A stretch of 5,593 nucleotides of DNA from CAYLNM01 sp964385045. GTDB lineage: Bacteria > Planctomycetota > Phycisphaerae > Phycisphaerales > SM1A02. A model generated the notes under the pieces. The model did no database searches, had not been told where the DNA came from, and was given only the letters and a program-made list of their open reading frames with translations. Of the stretch, positions 1 to 5,361 are shown in pieces (within the stretch, counting starts at the first letter, position 1; every line of letters starts with the position of its first letter). The stretch is from positions 1-5,593 of the forward strand of contig CAYLNM010000218.1 in assembly GCA_964385045.1 (NCBI GenBank), written 5' to 3'. The position numbers and the translations under genes were made by a program.

Positions 1-342
1 GACGGCCCGCCGCAGGTGCTCCTGCACGCGACGGAAGACAGCAACGGCGATGGCAACTTCGAGGTCTGGCCGCTGCCTGACGGCGACAGCGAGGCAGCCG
101 ACGGCGAGTACGAGATTGTCATTCCCTACTGGCGCTACCTGACGGCGCTATCCGCCGACGACGACGAGAACTGGGACGACGACGACGAAGCCGACGACGA
201 CGAGGACTGGGACGACGACGACGACGACGCCGACGACGAGGACGGGGACGACGACGAGTGGGAGTACGAGGAGCTCGACGGCGAGGAGACCGATGACGAC
301 GGGGATGATCGCGCCGACGGCGACCCCGACCGTGACCGCTGA
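1..342 (+). CDS. 3' end of an unrecognised protein with a highly acidic C-terminal tail (5' partial)
   Basis: The reading frame is open from base 1 to a TGA at 340-342, giving 113 visible residues. A GTG at 16 could serve as a start, but the frame stays open to the window edge and no ribosome site is visible, so I read this as the C-terminus of a longer protein. The first 50 residues look folded, with alternating hydrophobic and aromatic residues (for example the stretch EIVIPYWRYLTAL at residues 38-50). They include DSNGDG (residues 13-18), which resembles the start of a calcium-binding loop but lacks the Glu expected at position 12 of an EF-hand. From residue 53 to the end the chain is almost all Asp and Glu with a few Trp, and residues 53-88 form three copies of a 12-residue unit. 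Such tails are usually disordered and may bind cations or basic proteins. I do not recognise the family. Confidence 0.7.
   Translation, partial: DGPPQVLLHATEDSNGDGNFEVWPLPDGDSEAADGEYEIVIPYWRYLTALSADDDENWDDDDEADDDEDWDDDDDDADDEDGDDDEWEYEELDGEETDDDGDDRADGDPDRDR
157..264 (+). repeat. 36-bp imperfect tandem repeat (3 copies) encoding a 12-residue acidic unit
   Basis: Three adjacent 36-base units lie at 157-192, 193-228 and 229-264, all in frame. Copies 1 and 2 differ at 3 of 36 positions by my count, and copies 2 and 3 at about 7. The encoded unit is roughly DDDE(N/D)WDDDD(E/D)(A/D). In copy 3 the Trp codon has become Gly. Runs of GAC codons make the array prone to slippage. Beyond 264 the acidic bias continues without a clear period. 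Confidence 0.8.
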
Positions 343-445
343 TCCGCGCTGACACGGCTGGCTCCCGGCGGCTATTGCGCTCGAGGCCGGCCCTCTCGCC
401 GCGCACCGGAATCCGCATCACGATCTCGAGGACGACCCCGGGGTT

Positions 446-460
446 CGGGCACGATGCCCG
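446..460 (+). promoter_or_regulatory. perfect 6-bp hairpin immediately before the dprA start codon
   Basis: Bases 446-451 (CGGGCA) and 455-460 (TGCCCG) are perfect inverted complements around a 3-base CGA loop. One base separates the hairpin from the ATG at 462. It occupies the place where a Shine-Dalgarno sequence would sit, and none is visible there. A 10-bp palindrome, ACCCCGGGGT, lies just upstream at 435-444. The hairpin could limit translation initiation or be a protein site, but short G+C-rich palindromes are common by chance in such DNA. Confidence 0.35.
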
Positions 461-461
461 C

Positions 462-1571
462 ATGCACGTCACCCGTCCTCACCGTCCGTCCCGCCCCGAC
501 TCCGACTCCGAGGAGGCGGCCGCGCTGCGCCTCGCGCTCGCCCGGGGCGTCGGGCCCGTCGCGATCGATGCCCTTCGCCGCGCCTTCGGCTCCGCTCGCG
601 CCGCGGTCGACGCGTCCACCGCCGCGGTGTCCGCGGCCCTGCACCTCGACGAGCCGCGTGCATCGCGCCTGGTCGGTGCGATCCGCCGGGCCGACCCCTG
701 GCACGAGCTGCGCCGGGTGCGGAGAGCCCGAGGGAGCGTGCTGCACCCCGCGGCCCGCCACTGGCCGCCGCTGCTGCGGCTGCTCGAGCCTCCGCCGCCG
801 CTGCTGTGGTGTCGCGGTGGACCGCCCGACGGGGACCGAGCGGTGGCGATCGTGGGCTCGCGTCGAGCCGGCCGGCAGGCTCTCGAACGCGCGGCGGACC
901 TCGCGGCCGGACTGGTGGACGACGGGTGGACGATCGTCTCGGGCGGCGCGATCGGGATCGACGCCGCGGCCCATCGCGGGGCCCTCCGGGCCGGAGGCCG
1001 CACGATCGTCGTCCTCGGCGGGGGACTCGACCGGCCGTCGCCGCGATCGCACGCGCCGCTGTTCCGCGAGGTCCTCGCGAACGGGGGCGCAGTGCTGTCG
1101 GAGTGGCCGATGGAGACGGAGCCGCGCCCCCATCACTTCCCCCGGCGCAATCGCGTGATCGCGGGGCTCGCACGGGCCGTCCTCGTGGTCGCGGCGGGCG
1201 AGCGCAGCGGTGCCCACGTGACCGCTCGCCTCGCGGTGGAGGAGCTCGGCCGCGACGTCGGGGCCGTCCCGGGCGATCCCGACGATCCGCTCGCCCGCGG
1301 ATGCCTGCGACTGCTGCGGGAGGGGGCGGCGGTGATCCGCGACGTCGACGACGCCCGGGAGCTGCTCGCGGGCACGGAGGCGATCGCCGTGGCCGCGCGG
1401 TCCGCGGCCTCCGCGGCCTCCGAGGCCGCCGCCGAGGCGGGCGCCGACGCGCCGGGACGACCGTCGCCTCGCCCGCCGCCGGTCGCTCAGCCTTCCTCGG
1501 CGAGCCCTTCGGCGAGCAGCATCACCACGCGGTCCTGCAGGTCGCGGGCGGTGGCCGAGGACCCGCGGTAG
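462..1571 (+). CDS. dprA: DNA-processing protein DprA (Smf family), lacking the C-terminal winged-helix domain
   Basis: DprA binds incoming single-stranded DNA in the cytoplasm and loads RecA during natural transformation; it is also widespread in non-competent bacteria. The product is 369 residues. An N-terminal SAM/HhH-like region (about 20-90, with LARGVGPVAIDALRRAFG) precedes the Rossmann-like DprA core (about 95-305). Core motifs are VGSRRAG (131-137), SGGAIGIDAAAHRGAL (160-175), LGGGLDRPSP (185-194), FPRRNRVIAGL (226-236), SGAHVTARLA (249-258) and VPGDP (269-273). Two features are unusual. The usual SGSL is SGAH, and after about residue 305 there is only an Ala/Pro/Ser-rich tail in place of the common winged helix. 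The ATG at 462 is preferred over an in-frame TTG at 375, because residues added by the TTG start look non-coding and family members begin near here. No Shine-Dalgarno sequence is visible. The last 28 codons overlap the convergent dacB gene, and that part of the tail may not be conserved. Confidence 0.93.
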   Translation: MHVTRPHRPSRPDSDSEEAAALRLALARGVGPVAIDALRRAFGSARAAVDASTAAVSAALHLDEPRASRLVGAIRRADPWHELRRVRRARGSVLHPAARHWPPLLRLLEPPPPLLWCRGGPPDGDRAVAIVGSRRAGRQALERAADLAAGLVDDGWTIVSGGAIGIDAAAHRGALRAGGRTIVVLGGGLDRPSPRSHAPLFREVLANGGAVLSEWPMETEPRPHHFPRRNRVIAGLARAVLVVAAGERSGAHVTARLAVEELGRDVGAVPGDPDDPLARGCLRLLREGAAVIRDVDDARELLAGTEAIAVAARSAASAASEAAAEAGADAPGRPSPRPPPVAQPSSASPSASSITTRSCRSRAVAEDPR

Positions 1572-3184
1572 CCGTTCACCATGACGCTGAAGGCCAGGGT
1601 GCGCCGCGGCCCGATCACGTAGCCCGAGAGCGCGCTGACCGAGTCGATGGTGCCGGACTTGGCGCGGACGATCGTCCCCCGCGGCACGTAGCGACCGCCG
1701 ATCGGCGCTGCCTCGCCCGCCCGCGGCGGCTCGCCGCGCAGGCGGTTGCGAAGCGTGCCCGTGCGGCCCATGACGGCGAGGCTGCTCCGCATGACCGGGG
1801 CGAGCTCCTCGTCGAGGTGGAAGGACCGCAGCCAGGCGGTGAGCAGGGCGGCGGGCACCTCGTTGTCGCGGCTGAGGCCCGAGCCGTCGGAGACCCGCAG
1901 GCGGCTGTCGAGACGCTCGTCGCCGAGCCGGTCGCGGACCGCCTGCCGCACGAACGCCGCGGCCCCGGCGAAGGTCGCCGGCCGCGTCCCGCTGGCGGCG
2001 GCCAGCCGCTTGAAGAGCGCCTCGGAGGAGACGTTGTGACTGTCGGTGTTGGCCCGTTCGAGGACGCGGATCAGGGGCGTGACCACCTCGGGGGCGATCG
2101 TCCGCCCCGCGGGGTCGGGGGCGTCGAGCTCGGCGAGCCCGAAGGTGCCGACCCGCACCCCGGCCGCGCGGAGCCGCTCGGTCAGCAGCCGGGCGAAGAA
2201 GGCGGGGGGCTCGTGGACGGTCACCCGGATCGGATACTCGTACGCGGTCCGGACGTTGCCCATCAGGATGAGCTGGTCGGTGCCGATCCGTCGCTCCACC
2301 GACGCGGTCCCCGGGCGGCGGCGGTCGGCGGTCGCGCGGTTCTCGATGTCGAGGAAGCCGGCCCGGGGGATGCTCGGGCCCGGCGTCGCGCCGCCGCCGC
2401 GGACCGGCCGCGGGTAGAAGGTCAGCACGTTGGCGTGGAAGTTGAGCCCGGCCACGCCCGCGCAGTAGTGCCGGCTGAGCTGGTTGGCGGGCCAGGCCGG
2501 GTGCACGTACTCGCGGTCGAAGATGCGATCGTCCACCACGACCTCGGTGAGCTCGCGCACCCCGGCCCGGCGGACCGCGCGAACCCACAGGTCGAGCAGC
2601 TCGTCGACCTCGAGCCCGCGCGGCGACCGTTCCCCTGGGCGTGCGTCGAGCCGGTCCTCGCCCGGGGCGTCCGGACGCACCGGGGCGGGCGTGTCGGCGA
2701 GGAGCACCGGATCACCGAACCCCGGATCGCCGTCGCCGTGCACGACGAGCCGGCTGCCGTCGAGGCGGAGACGCGTGCGGAAGCGGAAGTCGGGTCCGAG
2801 CACGTGCAGGGCGGCCCCGGTGGTGAGCAGCTTCATGTTGCTCGCCGGGATCATCGGCTCCTCCTCCGCGATTCGCACGAAGGCACGCCCGGTGTCCGCG
2901 TCGACCACGCTCACCGCGACGCGGCCACCCCGAAGGTCGGTCGTCTCGATCAGCCGCTCGCACTCACGCTGGAAGTCGGGCAGCGCCGTCGCGGTCGCGG
3001 CCGCGGCCCCGGTGGCGACGGCGGGCCGCGGGGCGGCGAGCGGGCCGAGCAGGGCCCCCACGCCGGCGAGGAGGACGGCGAGCACCGCCGCGCGTCGGGC
3101 GGGCGCGGGGACCGGAGCCGGGGCGGCCGGTCCGGGCGGCGCCGGGGTCGGGTCGGAGTGCAGGGCGAGGGGGCGTCGCGTCAT
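1487..3184 (-). CDS. dacB: D-alanyl-D-alanine carboxypeptidase/endopeptidase, PBP4 (DacB) family
   Basis: This is a class C low-molecular-weight penicillin-binding protein (peptidase family S13) that trims or cleaves peptidoglycan cross-bridges outside the cytoplasmic membrane. The 565-residue product has a long N-terminal region rich in Pro and Ala. A hydrophobic segment after the Arg pair at 30-31 (about 32-51) ends near AVA (55-57), a plausible signal-peptidase site. The three active-site motifs are present. SxxK is Ser115-Asn-Met-Lys118 within PASNMKLLTTGAAL, SxN is Ser382-His-Asn384, and the third box is Lys509-Ser-Gly511, a KSG variant of the usual KTG. DGSGLSRDN (433-441) is another family signature. 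The region between the first two motifs carries the inserted domains typical of PBP4. The ATG at 3184 has GGGAG seven bases upstream and is the start that gives the signal sequence. The gene converges on dprA with 85 bp of 3' overlap and diverges from the sigma-like gene. Confidence 0.95.
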   Translation of the reverse strand: MTRRPLALHSDPTPAPPGPAAPAPVPAPARRAAVLAVLLAGVGALLGPLAAPRPAVATGAAAATATALPDFQRECERLIETTDLRGGRVAVSVVDADTGRAFVRIAEEEPMIPASNMKLLTTGAALHVLGPDFRFRTRLRLDGSRLVVHGDGDPGFGDPVLLADTPAPVRPDAPGEDRLDARPGERSPRGLEVDELLDLWVRAVRRAGVRELTEVVVDDRIFDREYVHPAWPANQLSRHYCAGVAGLNFHANVLTFYPRPVRGGGATPGPSIPRAGFLDIENRATADRRRPGTASVERRIGTDQLILMGNVRTAYEYPIRVTVHEPPAFFARLLTERLRAAGVRVGTFGLAELDAPDPAGRTIAPEVVTPLIRVLERANTDSHNVSSEALFKRLAAASGTRPATFAGAAAFVRQAVRDRLGDERLDSRLRVSDGSGLSRDNEVPAALLTAWLRSFHLDEELAPVMRSSLAVMGRTGTLRNRLRGEPPRAGEAAPIGGRYVPRGTIVRAKSGTIDSVSALSGYVIGPRRTLAFSVMVNGYRGSSATARDLQDRVVMLLAEGLAEEG

Positions 3185-3191
3185 GCGGGGG

Positions 3192-3196
3192 CTCCC
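3192..3196 (-). promoter_or_regulatory. ribosome binding site for dacB
   Basis: On the minus strand GGGAG lies seven bases before the ATG at 3184. It supports this start, since the open frame continues several hundred bases further upstream without another convincing one. Confidence 0.55.
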
Positions 3197-3299
3197 GGGT
3201 CCGTGGTCGGGTGCGAGGCGGGGGCCGACGAGCCGCGCCGCGGCGTCCGTTCCGCGGCCGTGCGAGACGCGCCGGCATGCCGTCGATCCTATCGCCCGC

Positions 3300-3319
3300 C
3301 GGGTCCGCCGCGGGACCCG
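3300..3319. repeat. 7-bp perfect inverted repeat, possible operator or hairpin
   Basis: CGGGTCC at 3300-3306 and GGACCCG at 3313-3319 are perfect complements around a 6-base spacer. The repeat sits about 75 bases before the start of the sigma-like gene and about 115 bases before that of dacB, a reasonable place for an operator. GGACGTCC follows directly at 3321, so GGAC/GTCC words cluster here. No T-run follows, so it is unlikely to be an intrinsic terminator. Confidence 0.35.
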
Positions 3320-3394
3320 AGGACGTCCGGCACACCGTCCGTGGATCGGCCGCGCGGGGCGAGGGCACGAGCGTGTCCCTACAGTTCCCGGCTC

Positions 3395-4192
3395 ATGGAC
3401 GTCGCCTCGCTCCACCGCCGCCTCGAACGGCTCGCGCTGCTGCTGACGGGTCGCCCCGAGCGGGCGCGGCGGATCGTGCGCGGGGTCGCCGCCGCGCACC
3501 TCGCCCCCGCCCGCCGCCCGCGGCGTCGCCCCGCGGCCGTCTCCCCGGACCACCTCGAGCGGCAGGTGCTGCTGGCCTGTCGGCGGGAGCCGGCTCCGGC
3601 CGCGGCGGGCCCGCCCGTCGCGGCCTTCGCCCCGCTGGACGGACTGCCGGCGCAGCTCCGCGAGGCCTTCGTCCTCGTCCGCGTGCTCGGCCGCTCCCTG
3701 CGCGAGGCCGCCCGGGCGATGGACTGCTCGCGGACCGCGGTCCGCCGCCACCTCGGCCGCGCCGACGAGGCGCTGCGGTCGGCGGCGGCCATCCCCGCGG
3801 CCCCGAGTCCCGCCGCCGGCGACCTCGCCGCGCTGGTGCGCCACCTGCGCGCCGCGACGTGGCAGGCGCCCGCGGCGACGCCGGGCTCGCACGGCGCCGC
3901 GCCGAACCGGCGACGCCGCCGGATGCTGGCGGTCGCCGTCGCCGTCGCCGCCACCGGCGGCCTCGTCCTCGCCGCATGGCAGGGGTGGCGGGCGTGGCAG
4001 GACCGCTCCGACCCGGCGGCCGCACCCGCGTCGGCCCCGCAGCCCGGCGCGGATCCCGCCGCCGAGTCCACGCCGTCGACGCCCTCGGCGCCGCCCGCGC
4101 CGCCCGCGCCGTCCACGTCGCCCCCGCGCCCCGCCCCCGGGCCGGCGGACGCCGACCGTCCCCGGGGAGCCCCCCAGCGAGCCGCTCCGTGA
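3395..4192 (+). CDS. sigma-factor-like helix-turn-helix protein with a transmembrane helix and Pro-rich tail
   Basis: The 265-residue product resembles an ECF sigma factor in its middle. LDGLPAQLREAFVLVRVLG (81-99) followed by SLREAARAMDCSRTAVRRHLGRADEAL (101-127) matches sigma region 4, the helix-turn-helix that reads -35 elements. The N-terminal part (1-65, LERLALLLTGRPERARRIV and LERQVLLACRRE) looks like a shrunken region 2 without the usual acidic core-binding and aromatic melting residues. After a linker comes a basic cluster (172-176), a single hydrophobic helix (about 177-195), and then a tail of about 60 residues rich in Pro, Ala and Ser. The positive-inside rule puts the DNA-binding part in the cytoplasm and the tail outside. 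It may be a membrane-tethered regulator rather than a working sigma factor. The ATG start has no visible ribosome site. The stop overlaps the next gene's GTG by 4 bp. The fold call is fairly sure; the function is unknown. Confidence 0.82.
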   Translation: MDVASLHRRLERLALLLTGRPERARRIVRGVAAAHLAPARRPRRRPAAVSPDHLERQVLLACRREPAPAAAGPPVAAFAPLDGLPAQLREAFVLVRVLGRSLREAARAMDCSRTAVRRHLGRADEALRSAAAIPAAPSPAAGDLAALVRHLRAATWQAPAATPGSHGAAPNRRRRRMLAVAVAVAATGGLVLAAWQGWRAWQDRSDPAAAPASAPQPGADPAAESTPSTPSAPPAPPAPSTSPPRPAPGPADADRPRGAPQRAAP

Positions 4193-5361
4193 GCCGAGCC
4201 CAGACCGCCTTCATCGTCGTCGGCATCGCCGGCGCCGCGATCGCCTCCGCCGCGATCATCGCCTTCCGCCAGACCGACATGGGACGCTCCGCCGCCGCGC
4301 CGCCGGTGCCGCTCACCGAGCGGGCCCGCGCGGTCACGGGCGACGATCCCGCGATCCCGCCGTTCCCGGCCCTCGGCACCCGGGCGTGGATCGAGGGCCC
4401 GGACGGCACGATCGTCGCCCGCGACCTGCCCTCGGCGGCGTTCGCCCTCGAGGCCGGTCAGTCGCTCGATCCCCGCATCCCACCCGGGCCGTTCGCCGCG
4501 GTGCTCGAGGTCACCTTCCGACCGCGCGGCGACGCCCTCGGCCGGGTCGGCGCCGAGCTCACCGGACTGCGGATGATCCTCGAGCGGACGGGGGCCGAGG
4601 AGGACCTGCAGGTCGACGCCGCCGGGGCCGCCCCGCGGCGGAGCCTCTCGGGCGAGCCGGTATGGATGCGCACCCCGGTGGAGCGGCTCGACTACGAGCT
4701 CGCCCGGTCGCGCGACGTGCCGGTGGCGTTCCGTCCGATCCGCGAGCCGTTCGCGGTCGGTCGCGTGATGCCGATCCCGTCGGGGGGGCGCCCCGTGATC
4801 GCCCTCGGCCCGGACGGCGAGCCCGCGCCGCCGCGGGAGGCCTGGCCCGCCGCCGATGAGCCCCACCCGGTCGACGCGCTCGTCGGCGGGCTCGACCTCG
4901 GCCGCTGCACCGCGTGTCACGCGTTCCACGCCCGCCGTCCGCTCGCCCCCGCGATGCCCGGCGCCGACGACCTCGCGGAGGCCGCGCTCGCGGCGTCGAT
5001 CGCCGAGCTCGCCAGCGGCATGGCCGGGTGCGACGAGCGGGCACGGTCGGTGGGGCTCGACGTCCCGCCGCTCGACGTGCCGTCGGCCACCGGACTCGCC
5101 ACGCTGCTCGTGCAGTCGGCCGGCCGGCTGCCGTCCGCCGAGGCGGCCGCGGCGGAGGCGGCCGAGACGGCGGCCGCCGCCGAGCAGGAGGACGCCGAGG
5201 AAGCCGCCGCGGAGGACGCCGCGGAGGACGCCACCGGCGCCGGCGACGCCGCGAGCGACGCCGGCACCGACCCGGATGCCGTCCCCGCCGTCCCCGCCGT
5301 CCCCGCCGCCCCCGCTGCGCGCGCCTCCGACCCGCCCCCCGCGGAGGATGCCCGCCCGTGA
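4189..5361 (+). CDS. membrane-anchored protein of unknown family with a single CxxCH (possible heme c) motif
   Basis: I do not recognise the family of this 390-residue protein. A hydrophobic segment at about 7-26 (AFIVVGIAGAAIASAAIIAF) is a signal anchor or uncleaved signal peptide, which should place the rest outside the cytoplasm. Residues 60-210 look like a folded, beta-rich domain (for example AVLEVTFRPRGDALGRVGAEL at 104-124). Cys240-Thr-Ala-Cys243-His244 is a classic covalent heme c motif. Met256 or Met278 could be a distal ligand, and a further Cys is at 281. A metal-binding or structural role for the cysteines cannot be excluded. The last 75 residues are low complexity: Ala/Glu/Asp-rich (about 316-362), then Val-Pro-Ala repeats. 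The GTG at 4189 overlaps the upstream TGA. It is the only start that keeps the membrane segment, since the next in-frame ATG (4279) would remove it. Its own stop overlaps the GTG of ligA. Confidence 0.8.
   Translation: MSRAQTAFIVVGIAGAAIASAAIIAFRQTDMGRSAAAPPVPLTERARAVTGDDPAIPPFPALGTRAWIEGPDGTIVARDLPSAAFALEAGQSLDPRIPPGPFAAVLEVTFRPRGDALGRVGAELTGLRMILERTGAEEDLQVDAAGAAPRRSLSGEPVWMRTPVERLDYELARSRDVPVAFRPIREPFAVGRVMPIPSGGRPVIALGPDGEPAPPREAWPAADEPHPVDALVGGLDLGRCTACHAFHARRPLAPAMPGADDLAEAALAASIAELASGMAGCDERARSVGLDVPPLDVPSATGLATLLVQSAGRLPSAEAAAAEAAETAAAAEQEDAEEAAAEDAAEDATGAGDAASDAGTDPDAVPAVPAVPAAPAARASDPPPAEDARP
4906..4920 (+). other. CxxCH motif codons (putative heme c attachment site)
   Basis: The codons TGC ACC GCG TGT CAC encode Cys-Thr-Ala-Cys-His. 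The following HARRPLAPAMPGADDL contains a Met twelve residues after the His. There is only one such motif in the protein and no clear cytochrome c fold around it, so heme attachment is inferred from the motif and the expected extracytoplasmic location. Confidence 0.5.
5281..5307 (+). repeat. 9-bp tandem repeat, three copies, encoding Val-Pro-Ala
   Basis: GTCCCCGCC occurs three times in a row at 5281, 5290 and 5299, followed by a degenerate fourth copy at 5308-5316. It encodes VPAVPAVPAAPA near the C-terminus of the CxxCH protein. Just upstream, GCGGAGGACGCC occurs twice in tandem (5209-5232). Both are simple low-complexity coding repeats of a disordered tail. Confidence 0.7.
5343..5348 (+). 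promoter_or_regulatory. strong ribosome binding site for ligA
   Basis: GGAGGA lies nine bases before the GTG at 5358, inside the end of the upstream gene. It is the best Shine-Dalgarno sequence in the window and fixes the ligA start at the GTG. The ATG at 5348 is in another frame. It suggests that ligA can be initiated independently as well as by coupling from the overlapping stop. Confidence 0.65.

Larger units (their letters stand above)
3185..3394. promoter_or_regulatory. divergent intergenic region between dacB and the sigma-like gene
   Basis: These 210 bases separate two divergent starts and should hold both promoters. I see no convincing -35/-10 pair. Weak -10-like words are TAGGAT on the minus strand (3291 to 3286) and TACAGT on the plus strand (3380-3385). 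The latter lies so close to the ATG at 3395 that its transcript would be nearly leaderless, which would agree with the missing Shine-Dalgarno sequence there. The region also holds a 7-bp inverted repeat (3300-3319), a 10-bp palindrome CGGCATGCCG (3273-3282) and the palindrome GGACGTCC (3321-3328). Confidence 0.45.

Noticed and set aside
37..72. EF-hand calcium loop in the first gene
   Set aside because: DSNGDG fits the first half of the loop, but position 12 is Pro where Glu or Asp is needed, so I do not call an EF-hand.
375..461. TTG at 375 as the dprA start, and an out-of-frame ATG at 454
   Set aside because: The TTG adds 29 residues with no family resemblance and no ribosome site. The ATG at 454 opens an Arg/Pro-rich frame that shadows dprA.
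372..2588. Long minus-strand open frame opposite dprA and in another frame of dacB
   Set aside because: The product is Arg/Gly/Pro-rich low complexity without motifs, as expected from third-position G/C bias in the true genes.
3300..3319. Intrinsic terminator
   Set aside because: The stem lacks a following T-run and lies between divergent starts, where no transcript is expected to end.
806..3394. Very long plus-strand open frame running from inside dprA across all of dacB into the sigma-like gene
   Set aside because: Its translation here is Arg/Gly/Pro-rich with no domain, and it lies antisense to a PBP4-family gene with all its motifs. In DNA this G+C-rich, stop codons are rare in every frame. 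Only the part from the ATG at 3395 looks like protein.
3185..3892. Upstream extension of the dacB frame on the minus strand
   Set aside because: The added residues look like antisense noise over the sigma-like gene, whereas the ATG at 3184 has a ribosome site and gives a signal sequence.
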